Shown here piece after piece: positions 19,878-28,071 of a stretch of DNA of 64,000 nucleotides. Position 1 is the stretch's first letter, and the number at the start of each line of letters is the position of its first letter. The notes under the pieces are model-generated. The model had not been told where the DNA came from and ran no database searches. It saw only the letters and a list, made by a program, of their open reading frames with translations. The stretch covers positions 124,001 to 188,000 of the forward strand of contig QXXC01000001.1 in assembly GCA_009911305.1 (NCBI GenBank), in the 5' to 3' direction. The position numbers and the translations under genes were made by a program. This stretch comes from Clostridiaceae bacterium. Lineage in GTDB: Bacteria > Bacillota > Clostridia > Lachnospirales > Lachnospiraceae.

Positions 19878-20309
19878 TCAGCCCAGAGTAACCAAAGCCG
19901 CGCCGGTATCCACCGCGTCGCCTGCCTTTACCAGAATCTGGGCAACCGTGCCGTCTGCCGGAGCCACGATCTCCGTCTCCATCTTCATGGCTTCCATGAT
20001 GATGACAACCTCGCCGAACTTCACTGCCTGGCCTGCTGAAACCTTCACGTTCAAAATCTTACCGGGCATCGGCGCTTCGATCGTCGTGCTTCCCGCCGAC
20101 GGGGCCGCTGCCGGAGCGGGGGCCGGCGCAGGAGCCGCAGGGGCCGGCGCGGGTGCTGCGGGGGCCGGCGCAGGCGCTGCTGCCGGAGCCGTAATCGGAG
20201 CCGCAGGGGCTGCGGGCGCTTCGCCGTATCTCGGGATCGGTGCATAGTCATCCATTCTCTCAAGCTCAACTTCGTACTGTTTTCCATTGAGGGTAGCCGT
20301 ATATTTCAT
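19878..20309 (-). CDS. gcdC: Glutaconyl-CoA decarboxylase, gamma subunit (biotin carrier), copy 2
   Basis: Second biotin carrier, 143 residues. The linker (about 30-70) is a purer Ala-Pro repeat than in copy 1. The biotinyl domain has EAMKMET with the lysine at about residue 109. The last 75 residues differ from copy 1 at only about three positions, so the pair arose by recent duplication or is kept alike by gene conversion. AAGGAAGG lies before the ATG. It sits 44 bp after gcdD in the same operon. Confidence 0.93.
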   Translation of the reverse strand: MKYTATLNGKQYEVELERMDDYAPIPRYGEAPAAPAAPITAPAAAPAPAPAAPAPAPAAPAPAPAPAAAPSAGSTTIEAPMPGKILNVKVSAGQAVKFGEVVIIMEAMKMETEIVAPADGTVAQILVKAGDAVDTGAALVTLG

Positions 20310-20353
20310 AACTGCTATAACCTTCCTTTCAAATTACCTTACCATTCCTGATG

Positions 20354-20647
20354 TTACTTAAGTTCTGTTACATTCAAAATCCTGAACCGATCGGGCGTCG
20401 TCCCCAGATCCTCTCCGATTGTCGCCATCAGTACGGCGAGAACCTCCTTGTCTGCCTCATCTGACACGACCGGGACGGGAGCCGCCGCTACGGCCGGCTT
20501 GGGGGCATCCTTGATAAATGAGCCCAAAACCCTGGAAATCAGAATGATGGCCAAAGACAGTACCATCAGCGTCAGGAAAACAATGGAAATTCCCAGCAGA
20601 GAAACGATCAATGACTGTCCTATGGGCATGGTTGATTCAGTCCACAT
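20354..20647 (-). CDS. gcdD: Glutaconyl-CoA decarboxylase, delta subunit (OadG-like)
   Basis: Small membrane anchor subunit of the decarboxylase, 97 residues: one transmembrane helix (QSLIVSLLGISIVFLTLMVLSLAIILI), a Pro/Ala segment, then a conserved tail reading EVLAVLMATIGEDLGTTPDRFRI. ATG 20647 (MWTESTMPIG) is chosen because AAGGAGGT lies 9 bases upstream; the frame is open for 51 more codons but this is leader RNA. First gene of the gcd/gct operon. Confidence 0.88.
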   Translation of the reverse strand: MWTESTMPIGQSLIVSLLGISIVFLTLMVLSLAIILISRVLGSFIKDAPKPAVAAAPVPVVSDEADKEVLAVLMATIGEDLGTTPDRFRILNVTELK

Positions 20648-20720
20648 GTGCTTTGCACCTCCTTTTTTATTACGGCTCTTTTCTGGCGCCGGACCAGTTT
20701 CGCTTTCACTTTTCCGTATT

Positions 20721-20736
20721 ATGGAATGCATTCCAT
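20721..20736. promoter_or_regulatory. IclR-type palindrome in gcd leader
   Basis: ATGGAATGCATTCCAT, a perfect 16-bp palindrome. It resembles the E. coli IclR consensus TGGAAATNATTTCCA with one base less in the centre. It lies about 80 bp downstream of the predicted start point of the gcd operon. The regulator gene at 9678 is the obvious candidate partner (inference). Confidence 0.45.
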
Positions 20737-20753
20737 TTTTGAAAGCTATTTTA

Positions 20754-20775
20754 AAAAAGGGAAACTCCCCTTTTT
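20754..20775 (-). terminator. Attenuator-like hairpin in gcd leader
   Basis: On the minus strand an 8-bp stem AAAAAGGG/CCCTTTTT with a 6-nt loop ends in a T-run inside the transcribed leader, before gcdD. It has the shape of an intrinsic terminator but a low-GC stem; it could be an attenuator or merely a leader structure. Confidence 0.4.
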
Positions 20776-20787
20776 CTTCGTTAAGCC

Positions 20788-20806
20788 TGCATTTTGACAA
20801 AATGCA
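20788..20806. promoter_or_regulatory. 19-bp palindrome at start of gcd transcript
   Basis: TGCATTTTG-A-CAAAATGCA, a perfect inverted repeat immediately downstream of the predicted transcription start (about 20818). Could be an operator or an RNA hairpin. Confidence 0.5.
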
Positions 20807-20825
20807 TCAAGCTCACTATGGTTAA

Positions 20826-20854
20826 ATTATACCAGCTCCCCCCCTAAATGTCAA
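20826..20854 (-). promoter_or_regulatory. Promoter of the gcd/gct operon
   Basis: Perfect consensus TTGACA (20849-20854), 17-bp spacer, TATAAT (20826-20831) on the minus strand. It drives gcdD through gcdA. Such a strong core promoter suits a main catabolic pathway and leaves room for repression or leader control by the structures just downstream. Confidence 0.9.
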
Positions 20855-20907
20855 CCGACGCTTTCATAAAATCTGCACAAAAAACGCGGTAAAACGGCAA
20901 AAAAAAG

Positions 20908-20945
20908 AACGGTTTCCGACAATTTTTCACTATGTGGAAACCGTT
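20908..20945. terminator. Terminator after glnS (bidirectional)
   Basis: 10-bp perfect stem AACGGTTTCC/GGAAACCGTT with an 18-nt loop and T-runs on both sides. It separates glnS from the gcd promoter. Confidence 0.75.
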
Positions 20946-20992
20946 TTTTTCGTTTATTTCATATAGTTCCAGAAACGCCGGCCGGAGGCCTC

Positions 20993-22693
20993 TTATTTCC
21001 CGATTTTAAAGGAGCTCTTCAATGAGACAATCCGGTTAAACACCGGAACGCCCGGCGCGCTGTCTTTACTGTCCACGCAGAAATATCCGTTTCTCACGAA
21101 CTGGAAGCTTTCATAAGCCTTTGCATCCTTTAAGCCCGGCTCCAGATAGCATTCCTTTAATACGGTCAGGGAATTTGGATTTAAGTTCAGGCTTCCGTCC
21201 GCGTTCAGCTTGCCCTTTTCCTCGTCCACCAGATTTTCATACAGACGGCACTCTGCCTTTATGGCCGACGATGCGGCTACCCAGTGGATGGTGCCCTTTA
21301 CCTTTCTGCCCGTAAACCCGGATCCGCTCTTCGTCTCGGGATCATAGGAGCAGTGTACGACCGTCACATTTCCGTTCTCATCCTTCTCGCATCCCGTGCA
21401 GGTCACGAAATAGGCGTTCATCAGGCGCACCTCATTGCCCGGGAACAGGCGGAAGTATTTCTTCGGCGGCTCTTCCATGAAATCTTCGCGTTCAATGTAA
21501 AGCTCGCGGCCAAACGGAAGCCTGCGGGAGCCGAGCGCTTCGTTTTCCAGATTATTCGGAGCGTCCAGCTCTTCTGTCACACCCTCGGGATAGTTGTCGA
21601 TCACGAGGCGGATCGGGTCGAGAATTGCCATCACCCGCGGCTTTTTCAGCTTTAAGTCCTCGCGCAGGCAGTATTCCAGCATGGCGCTGTCAATCGAGTT
21701 GTCCGCCTTGGAAACGCCGGCCAGCTCCACGAAGCGGCGGATGGACTCCGGCGTGTAGCCTCTTCTTCTCAGCGCCGCTATCGTCACCAGGCGCGGATCG
21801 TCCCAGCCGTCCACGATCCCGTCCTCCACCAGCTTCTTGATGTAGCGCTTCCCGGTAATGACATTGGTCAGGTACATCTTGGCAAACTCAATCTGGCGCG
21901 GCGGATCCTCAAACTCGCACTCTCTCACCACCCAGTCATAGAGCGGCCGGTGATCCTCAAATTCCAGGGTGCAGATGGAATGCGTGATGTGCTCCACCGC
22001 GTCCTCGATCGGATGCGCAAAATCATACATGGGATAAATACACCACTTGTCCCCCGTATTGTGATGCGCCATGTGGGCCACGCGGTAGATCACCGGGTCG
22101 CGCATATTGATATTCGGGGAAGCCATGTCAATCTTTGCCCGGAGCACCTTCTCCCCGTCCTTATACACGCCGTTTTTCATATTCTCAAATAATGCAAGGT
22201 TCTCTTCCACTGACCGGTTCCTCCACGGGCTTTCCTTTCCCGGGTTGTTAAAATCGCCCCGGTACCCGCGGATCTCGTCCGCGCTCAGATCGCAGACAAA
22301 GGCCTTTCCCTTTTTAATCAGGAGCACCGCGCACTCATACATGGTCTGGAAATAGTCGGACGCAAAAAACAGGCGGTCCTCAAATTCCGCGCCCAGCCAC
22401 TTTACATCCTCAATGATGGACTCCACAAATTCCGTCTTCTCCTTCGTGGGATTCGTGTCGTCAAAACGCAGGTTAAACTTTCCCCCATACTGCTTTGCAA
22501 GCCCGGAATTTAAGATAATGGACTTGGCATGGCCGATGTGCAGATAGCCGTTCGGCTCCGGCGGAAAACGGGTCTGGACATGGCTGTAGACGCCCTCCGC
22601 CAGATCCTTATCGATCTCCCTTTCAATAAAATTCTTGGAAACGGTTTCTTTCCCGTCTTCTGTAACAGAAGCCGTATTTTTGTTCTCTTCCAT
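20993..22693 (-). CDS. glnS: Glutaminyl-tRNA synthetase
   Basis: Class I synthetase charging tRNA-Gln, 566 residues. Visible: [18 protein letters not shown] with the HIGH motif (about 45-62), [25 protein letters not shown], and a C-terminal beta-barrel anticodon-binding region. The second class-I signature, MSKR in E. coli, aligns with ITGKRY, keeping the Lys-Arg. ATG 22693 follows GGAGGG at 7 bases. Many Firmicutes lack GlnRS and use the GatCAB transamidation route, so its presence together with tRNA-Gln(CTG) is notable. Confidence 0.95.
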   Translation of the reverse strand: MEENKNTASVTEDGKETVSKNFIEREIDKDLAEGVYSHVQTRFPPEPNGYLHIGHAKSIILNSGLAKQYGGKFNLRFDDTNPTKEKTEFVESIIEDVKWLGAEFEDRLFFASDYFQTMYECAVLLIKKGKAFVCDLSADEIRGYRGDFNNPGKESPWRNRSVEENLALFENMKNGVYKDGEKVLRAKIDMASPNINMRDPVIYRVAHMAHHNTGDKWCIYPMYDFAHPIEDAVEHITHSICTLEFEDHRPLYDWVVRECEFEDPPRQIEFAKMYLTNVITGKRYIKKLVEDGIVDGWDDPRLVTIAALRRRGYTPESIRRFVELAGVSKADNSIDSAMLEYCLREDLKLKKPRVMAILDPIRLVIDNYPEGVTEELDAPNNLENEALGSRRLPFGRELYIEREDFMEEPPKKYFRLFPGNEVRLMNAYFVTCTGCEKDENGNVTVVHCSYDPETKSGSGFTGRKVKGTIHWVAASSAIKAECRLYENLVDEEKGKLNADGSLNLNPNSLTVLKECYLEPGLKDAKAYESFQFVRNGYFCVDSKDSAPGVPVFNRIVSLKSSFKIGK

Positions 22694-22776
22694 AAACATT
22701 CCCTCCGTCAATATTTGCTGCGGCGCGTCCGGCTGAAAGGGCGGGGCGCGTTTTTTCGCGCATTTTCAAAGATTGG

Positions 22777-22786
22777 TATAATCATA
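22777..22786. promoter_or_regulatory. Overlapping divergent extended -10 elements (glnS / ldh)
   Basis: Plus strand TGG-TATAAT (-10 at 22777-22782) and minus strand TGA-TATGAT (-10 at 22781-22786) overlap. Neither has a good -35. They could start the ldh and glnS transcripts. Confidence 0.4.
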
Positions 22787-22944
22787 TCACATTTTGTGCG
22801 AATGGAAAAGGTGAAATTGTCTGCGGTGAACCTCAAGCCATCCGGCCAGACGCATATTTTCCCCCATTCAGGGTATGTTTACATTTAGAACGACCATGTA
22901 TCAAAGGAATTCATTCGTTCCACATTTACAAATCAGGAGGGCTT

Positions 22945-23895
22945 ATGAAACGAGATAACCGCAAAATTGCACTGATCGGCACAGGGATGGTAGGGATGAG
23001 CTATGCGTATGCGCTGCTCAACCAAAGCGTCTGCGACGAACTGGTTTTGATTGATCTGAACCGGGAGCGCGCGGTGGGCGAGGCGATGGATTTGAATCAC
23101 GGGCTGGCCTTTTCGGGCTCCAGCATGAAGATCTACGCGGGAAGCTACCGCGACTGCACGGATGCGGACATTGCCGTTATCTGCGCCGGGGTGGCGCAGA
23201 AGCCGGGGGAGAGCCGGCTGAATCTTCTGAAACGGAACATGACGGTCTTCCAGTCCATCGTGGATCCGATCACAGCCTCGGGCTTTAACGGGATTTTTCT
23301 GGTAGCCACGAACCCGGTGGATGTTATGACGCACATTACCTGTGCGATCTCAGGCTTTAATCCCAGAAGGGTGCTCGGAACCGGGACGGCGCTGGACACG
23401 GCCAGGCTGCGCTACCTGCTGGGGGAATACTTGCGGGTGGATCCCCGCAACGTACACGCCTATGTCATCGGGGAGCACGGCGACACGGAATTTGTGCCCT
23501 GGAGCCAGGCCATGGTGGCCACAAAATCCGTAAGCGCTCTGTGCGATGAATCCCACGGAAGCGTCTGCGCCGGGGATCTGGAACAGATCTCCGAGGAGGT
23601 GCGGACAGCGGCTTATAAGATCATCGAGGCCAAGAATGCCACCTACTACGGCATCGGCATGGCGATGACGCGCATTACAAAGGCTATCCTTGGGGATGAG
23701 CACAGCGTTCTGACCGTATCAGCCATGCTGCGCGGGGAATACAATCAGAGCGGCGTCTTTGTCGGGGTTCCCTGCATCATTAACCAGAACGGCATCCAGC
23801 GCGTCCTGACACTGGATTTGAACGATGAGGAGCTTAAAAAGCTCGATCAGTCCTGCCAGACGCTCAAGCGGTGCTATGAAGAGCTTGACGGTTGA
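22945..23895 (+). CDS. ldh: L-lactate dehydrogenase
   Basis: NADH-dependent pyruvate reduction to L-lactate. It is 316 residues. The Rossmann motif is IGTGMVGMSYA near the N-terminus. The active-site loop CAGVAQKPGESR has Gln rather than Arg, which specifies lactate over malate. GTALDTARLR and the catalytic-His segment GEHGDTEF are also present. AGGAGG lies 5 bases before the ATG. It is a monocistronic gene divergent from glnS and convergent with the SGNH gene. Confidence 0.95.
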   Translation: MKRDNRKIALIGTGMVGMSYAYALLNQSVCDELVLIDLNRERAVGEAMDLNHGLAFSGSSMKIYAGSYRDCTDADIAVICAGVAQKPGESRLNLLKRNMTVFQSIVDPITASGFNGIFLVATNPVDVMTHITCAISGFNPRRVLGTGTALDTARLRYLLGEYLRVDPRNVHAYVIGEHGDTEFVPWSQAMVATKSVSALCDESHGSVCAGDLEQISEEVRTAAYKIIEAKNATYYGIGMAMTRITKAILGDEHSVLTVSAMLRGEYNQSGVFVGVPCIINQNGIQRVLTLDLNDEELKKLDQSCQTLKRCYEELDG

Positions 23896-23922
23896 GGCAG
23901 GCGGCTCCTTAAGCCCGGCCGT

Positions 23923-25413
23923 TTACCGGCTGGCCAAAGCCGCGGGATCCATGATGTCAAAGCACACGGAATCCACAACGGTTTTCGTGACGTGATTGTA
24001 CACGACCACGTTCAGCCCGCGGCGGTTCCTGCACAGCTCGCTTCTGCCGATGCGGATCGAGCACACGCTTTTCTCCCCGGCCCCTGTGCTTTTTATTTCA
24101 TAGGAAATCCGTCCGCCGCGTATGCGCCCTTCTCTCCCCAGTTCCCCGCTTCCCGACGCCTCGAGCGCCTCTTTCCGGGCGGCTACGGCGTAATAGCTGC
24201 GCCCGGCCTTCCCGTCCGGGTTTTCCTTAAGCCCCAGGGCGCTCATCCTCTCCCACGCGCCGTCCGGGAGGATAACCGCCTCTTCGCCGCGGACAGTCAT
24301 GAATACCGTATAGCGCGCGTCGTCCAGGCAGGCCAGATACTCCGAAAGCCCTGTCTCATAGCGCAGCTCACAGTCCTTTTTCATGCCCTCATACCAGGCC
24401 CTTGTATCTTCCCACTGCGGATCCGTCTGTCCGGCGATCCCGTATTCCCCGCTCAGCAGCTTCCCCAGACAGGAGGTAATCTTTTCCGCTCCCCAGATAT
24501 TACCGTGGCCGCTGTCGTGATTGTCTGAGGCAAAATGAAAATCAATGGATTCATAGAGCTGTTTCTCATTGAAATCATAAAACGGAAGCCCTTTTTCCTG
24601 CGCGTACTGCCGGATCGTGCGGCAGCGCGCGGCATTCTCCGATGTTGCAGGCGTCTTGACAAGGATCAGTCGGATCCCGCGTTCTCTGCAGAGGGCCTCG
24701 ATCCGGTCCAGGTACACCCGCATCAGCTCCACCATCTCCTCCGTATTCTCTCCGGCGTTTTCCTCAAACGGCGCGAAATCCTCCATGCCGCACCGGGCAG
24801 ACAGGGCCGCAAAGCCCTTTAACTCACTGTGCGCGCTCATTTCAGCGTATGTAAAATCATCCTCATTAAGCCCTGTCCAGCGCGTGTGAAAGCGGATATT
24901 GGGGAAATAATAGCTGGCGGCCGTCTGTTTGGCGTCCAGAGCGCAGATGTCCTTTACGGCCGCGCGCTTGACGTTGGACCACTTCATATAGTCTATGGCC
25001 TTTCTGGTACAGCCCTCGGATGTATTAAGCGCCTCATTCCGGTTATAGGGAAACAGCATGTAGCAGTCCAGGATAACGGCTTTTGGCGTCTGGAAGCGCA
25101 GGGCCTCCAAAAGCCAGTAATACGACACCAGAAGGTTTTGCTGTTCGCAGCCCAGATTGTAGCTGCGGATCCTGTGCTCATCATAAAGCTTCTGCGGAGA
25201 AAAATTGGAGGCCGCATGGCTGCTGCCAAAGAACAGCACATCCACGGTATGTTCCTCCATCTGATAAAAACCGAGATACGTGGAGGTGGTGGGCCACGTC
25301 TGGTTAAAGAAAAATTTCGGCGTCAGAATACGGCCCGCCGACGCAAGGCAGAGCCAGAGCGCCGCTGTAAATATCATGGCCTTCGCCCAATACCGGATAT
25401 GATACCGTTCCAT
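23923..25413 (-). CDS. Membrane-anchored SGNH/DltD-like hydrolase, MBOAT partner
   Basis: It has 496 residues: an N-terminal membrane helix (MIFTAALWLCLASAGRI) and an SGNH-type domain with VLFFGSSHAASNFSPQ near residue 70 (nucleophile Ser in GSSH) and FASDNHDSGHGNIWGA near 310, the Asp-x-x-His block seen in DltD and AlgX-like enzymes. The C-terminal 150 residues are of unknown fold. ATG 25413 follows GGAGG by 8 bases and lies one base after the MBOAT stop (TGA-G-ATG), so the two are translationally coupled. Such pairs move acyl groups, usually acetyl, onto surface or exported glycans; the substrate here is unknown. Confidence 0.75.
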   Translation of the reverse strand: MERYHIRYWAKAMIFTAALWLCLASAGRILTPKFFFNQTWPTTSTYLGFYQMEEHTVDVLFFGSSHAASNFSPQKLYDEHRIRSYNLGCEQQNLLVSYYWLLEALRFQTPKAVILDCYMLFPYNRNEALNTSEGCTRKAIDYMKWSNVKRAAVKDICALDAKQTAASYYFPNIRFHTRWTGLNEDDFTYAEMSAHSELKGFAALSARCGMEDFAPFEENAGENTEEMVELMRVYLDRIEALCRERGIRLILVKTPATSENAARCRTIRQYAQEKGLPFYDFNEKQLYESIDFHFASDNHDSGHGNIWGAEKITSCLGKLLSGEYGIAGQTDPQWEDTRAWYEGMKKDCELRYETGLSEYLACLDDARYTVFMTVRGEEAVILPDGAWERMSALGLKENPDGKAGRSYYAVAARKEALEASGSGELGREGRIRGGRISYEIKSTGAGEKSVCSIRIGRSELCRNRRGLNVVVYNHVTKTVVDSVCFDIMDPAALASR

Positions 25414-25414
25414 C

Positions 25415-26893
25415 TCAAAATCCTCCGTAAATAAATGCCTGGGCGTCATACCCAAAGCCATATGTGCCAAACACAAACACAGCAACCGCCGCGCCCAGAT
25501 AGCAGAACCACCGAAACAGGATATGCTGCCCCATAAGACAGTCCCAGAGCTCCAGGCCGCGCCTTTCCCGAAACAGGCCCGCCCGCAGAAGAATCCACGA
25601 CGAGACGAGAAGGACAGCCCATTCCTTCCACCCGAGTCCCAGGCTCAGCAGGGTATCGTCAAAGAGGATCCACGGGTTCCACACGGAAACCATGGAGGCA
25701 AGCATGCGCAGCCCCTCCCGCAGGCTGTCCGCCCGGAACACGATCCAGGCCGCCATGACGGAGAACAAAACCGCCGCCCGCCGCAGCGCAGTCCGCAGAA
25801 AGCTGCCCTCCCCGATGCGAAGGAGCCGGCACAGCCTGTCTCTGGCCGGCGCGGTGATCTCCTCCCCTATCTGGTATGCGGCGTGCACAAGCCCCCAAAA
25901 CAGGTACTTATATCCCGGCCCGTGCCAGATGCCGCTGACGGCAAAGGCCGCGGCCAGATTGACATAGCGCCTCAGCCTCCCTCTCCGGTTTCCGCCCAGG
26001 GGGATGTAGACATAGTCGCGCAGCCAGGAGCTTAAGGATATATGCCATCTCTGCCAGAATTCCTTTACGGAAAGCGCGAGGTAGGGATGGTTGAAATTTT
26101 CCGCAAGATGCACGCCAAACAAAGCCGCCGCGCCCCTGGCCATGCTGACGCACGCCATAAAATCCGCGTAGAGCTGCAGGCTGTAGAGCGCCCCCGCGGC
26201 AAAGACTTCCAGGCCCGCATACATGGCGGAGTGATCAAACACGGTATTCACCACAACCGCCGCTTTATCCGCAATCATCATTTTCAGGAAAAATCCCCAT
26301 CCGATCAGGAGAAGTCCCCTTGTAAAGCCCGCCTCATCAAAACGATGGCCTGTGAGAAGCTGTCTCTGCAGATCACCAAAGCGCGGGATCGGCCCCTGGA
26401 TCGTCTGCGGGAAAAAGGAGATAAACAGCATATAGTGAAACGGATTTTTCTCCGCCTCAATCCTGCCCGTAAAAATATCGGCCAGATAGGCAATCATCTG
26501 CAGCGTATAAAAGGACAGGCCCAGGGGGACGATAAACGAACGCCCCGGCCGGTGAAGAAAGGACTGCAGGATAAAATTGCCGTTTTTGGACACAACAAGC
26601 GGCGCGGCGACCGCACAGACCGCAGCCGCAAACACAAGCCGCTCCGGCACGCCTTTACTTTCCCCTTCCTGAGCCTTTCCCGCGCGCCTTTTCCTCATAT
26701 AATATAGAAGCAATCCCATCGCATAGCTGAACAGGAGCATTGCCAGAAAGATCCTCCGGCCGTGCGACAGCCTGGCGTAAAAGGCCATGCTTGCCGTCAG
26801 AAGCGCCAGCCAGCGAAACCTCAGGGGAAGCAGGTAATAGGCGGCGGCCGCAGCCGCCAAAAAGATATAAAATGGAACTGAGAGAAAAACCAT
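25415..26893 (-). CDS. MBOAT-family O-acyltransferase (AlgI/DltB type)
   Basis: Polytopic acyltransferase, 492 residues with about 11 hydrophobic segments. The signature QRWHISLSSWLRDYVYIPLGGNRRG and the conserved histidine in VSGIWHGPGYKYLFWGLVHA are intact, as is SFFPQTIQGPIPRF. It passes acyl groups across the membrane to a partner such as the SGNH protein encoded next. The start is ATG 26893 (MVFLSVPFYIF), one base after the stop of the small upstream ORF (TAA-G-ATG), with GGAAGG 11 bases before. The frame is open further upstream, but that region encodes the small ORF in another frame. Confidence 0.92.
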   Translation of the reverse strand: MVFLSVPFYIFLAAAAAAYYLLPLRFRWLALLTASMAFYARLSHGRRIFLAMLLFSYAMGLLLYYMRKRRAGKAQEGESKGVPERLVFAAAVCAVAAPLVVSKNGNFILQSFLHRPGRSFIVPLGLSFYTLQMIAYLADIFTGRIEAEKNPFHYMLFISFFPQTIQGPIPRFGDLQRQLLTGHRFDEAGFTRGLLLIGWGFFLKMMIADKAAVVVNTVFDHSAMYAGLEVFAAGALYSLQLYADFMACVSMARGAAALFGVHLAENFNHPYLALSVKEFWQRWHISLSSWLRDYVYIPLGGNRRGRLRRYVNLAAAFAVSGIWHGPGYKYLFWGLVHAAYQIGEEITAPARDRLCRLLRIGEGSFLRTALRRAAVLFSVMAAWIVFRADSLREGLRMLASMVSVWNPWILFDDTLLSLGLGWKEWAVLLVSSWILLRAGLFRERRGLELWDCLMGQHILFRWFCYLGAAVAVFVFGTYGFGYDAQAFIYGGF

Positions 26894-26894
26894 C

Positions 26895-27092
26895 TTAAAC
26901 GCAACCTTCCTTTTCCTGTAAACGTCCTGGCAGCTTCGGGGACTGTCTCCCGGATCTCCTGGAAGGCTTGACCGGCGGCTGCGCCGACTCCTGCGCAACC
27001 TTTATGCTCTTTGCAACCAGAATCACAATATCCTTGTTCTTCTCCGACAGCTCGCTGAAGATCGCCTGCATACAGATATTTCTACTTTCCAT
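26895..27092 (-). CDS. Small protein (65 aa) heading the MBOAT operon, unknown
   Basis: MESRNICMQAIFSELSEKNK..., 65 residues, preceded by GAGGGGG. It ends one base before the MBOAT start. Residues 10-35 (IFSELSEKNKDIVILVAKS) follow the same spacing as the C-terminal tail of the divergently encoded XRE regulator (IFDELSPALQDYLIKTARD). The rest is basic and Pro-rich. It could be a regulatory fragment able to pair with that regulator, or simply a coupled leader ORF. No known domain recognised. Confidence 0.6.
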   Translation of the reverse strand: MESRNICMQAIFSELSEKNKDIVILVAKSIKVAQESAQPPVKPSRRSGRQSPKLPGRLQEKEGCV

Positions 27093-27145
27093 TGATGAAT
27101 CCCCCTCTCATTTTATCTATAATTGATTTTACAAGTCAAGCGTAC

Positions 27146-27158
27146 ATCAATTGTTGAT
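27146..27158. promoter_or_regulatory. Operator-like palindrome in the XRE/MBOAT divergent region
   Basis: ATCAA-TTG-TTGAT inverted repeat about 55 bp upstream of the small ORF start. It resembles the TTATCA-N5-TGATAA repeat in the same region, a likely second site for the XRE regulator. Confidence 0.4.
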
Positions 27159-27186
27159 TTTTGTCAACCAGTTCCTTGTTTTAACC

Positions 27187-27215
27187 TTGACTTTGTTATC
27201 ATTCATTGATAATAT
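27187..27215 (+). promoter_or_regulatory. XRE gene promoter with overlapping operator
   Basis: TTGACT (27187-27192), 17-bp spacer, TAATAT (27210-27215). The inverted repeat TTATCA-N5-TGATAA (27196-27212) covers the spacer and the start of the -10, which suggests autorepression. Confidence 0.65.
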
Positions 27216-27261
27216 GAGAGCGGGATGATACCTGTGGACAGCAGCACTGGAGGCGTTTCAG

Positions 27262-27636
27262 ATGAATAACCGGATACGTGAACTTAGAAAAGCACTTGAC
27301 TTGAGCCAGAAGGAATTTGCCGGAAAAATCGGCTTAAAGCAAAACGCAATCAGCTATATGGAAAAGAGCGGAGCCACTGTCACGGAACAGAACATCAAGA
27401 CGATCTGCTCCCAGTTCAGCGTCAATGAACACTGGCTGCGCACCGGGAACGGGAAGATGTTTCTGGAAAATGAAAAGAAGCAGCGGGAATTTTTTGAAAT
27501 CTTCGACGAGCTGTCGCCGGCGCTGCAGGACTATCTGATTAAGACGGCAAGGGATTTGCTGGATACGCAGTCGAGGATGAAGGAGGAGCAGACGCAGCCT
27601 CCCCATAAAGGGAAATGTAAGCCATATGAAGAGTGA
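27262..27636 (+). CDS. XRE-family helix-turn-helix regulator
   Basis: 124 residues. Residues 1-65 form a Cro/CI-type HTH (IRELRKALDLSQKEFAGKIGLKQNAISYME) with a following NEHWLRTGNGKMF segment common in Clostridial XRE proteins. The C-terminal helix (FFEIFDELSPALQDYLIKTARDLLD) is likely for dimerisation. GGAGG lies 9 bases before the ATG. It is divergent from the small ORF/MBOAT/SGNH operon, with palindromic sites in the shared promoter region, so it probably regulates itself and that operon. Confidence 0.85.
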   Translation: MNNRIRELRKALDLSQKEFAGKIGLKQNAISYMEKSGATVTEQNIKTICSQFSVNEHWLRTGNGKMFLENEKKQREFFEIFDELSPALQDYLIKTARDLLDTQSRMKEEQTQPPHKGKCKPYEE

Positions 27637-27650
27637 TACAGCGAGGCTCA

Positions 27651-27675
27651 AAAGGGAGCCTGCGCGGCTCCCTTT
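27651..27675. terminator. Hairpin between XRE and gtrA-type genes
   Basis: Perfect 10-bp stem AAAGGGAGCC/GGCTCCCTTT, 5-nt loop, short T-rich tails on both strands. Likely bidirectional terminator of converging genes. Confidence 0.7.
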
Positions 27676-27691
27676 GTATCTTACGGATCAT

Positions 27692-28066
27692 TCACATTTT
27701 ATATATCACCAGTTTCCTGATCAAAAAATTCCAGATGAAAACGACTCCAGTTCCGATCATCTTGGAGCACATTTCTGCCACCCCGAATCTCTCAACCGCC
27801 AGATACATAATCAAAAGATTCAAAAGCAGGCCAACTATACTTACAGAATAAATCTGCGCCAGCTCTTTTTTGAAAGAGCCAGCTTTGCTTTTAAACAATA
27901 TCAGCCTTCCAACACCCCAGTTGACAAATGTGGAAACTGCAAAAGCCAATGACACCGCCCCAAAATAATGCATCATTTTATCAAAGACAAAAAAGCAGAG
28001 CCATTCGGCTATGGTTGCGGCGCCTCCGACTATGACATATAAAAGAAACTGTTTCATCTCACGCAT
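27692..28066 (-). CDS. GtrA-family membrane protein
   Basis: 124 residues with four hydrophobic helices, the GtrA fold (KQFLLYVIVGGAATIAEWLCFF, then FAVSTFVNWGVGRLILF). Members are thought to flip lipid-linked sugars for glycan modification. It is the last gene of a three-gene minus-strand set with the FAD oxidoreductase and the multispan protein, starting 5 bp after the oxidoreductase stop. It probably follows the state of the invertible segment at 31239-31387. Confidence 0.85.
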   Translation of the reverse strand: MREMKQFLLYVIVGGAATIAEWLCFFVFDKMMHYFGAVSLAFAVSTFVNWGVGRLILFKSKAGSFKKELAQIYSVSIVGLLLNLLIMYLAVERFGVAEMCSKMIGTGVVFIWNFLIRKLVIYKM

Positions 28067-28071
28067 TTCAT

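Noticed and set aside
20051-20287. Arg/Pro-rich alternate frame within the second biotin-carrier gene
   Set aside because: It is the out-of-frame reading of the Ala-Pro linker codons.
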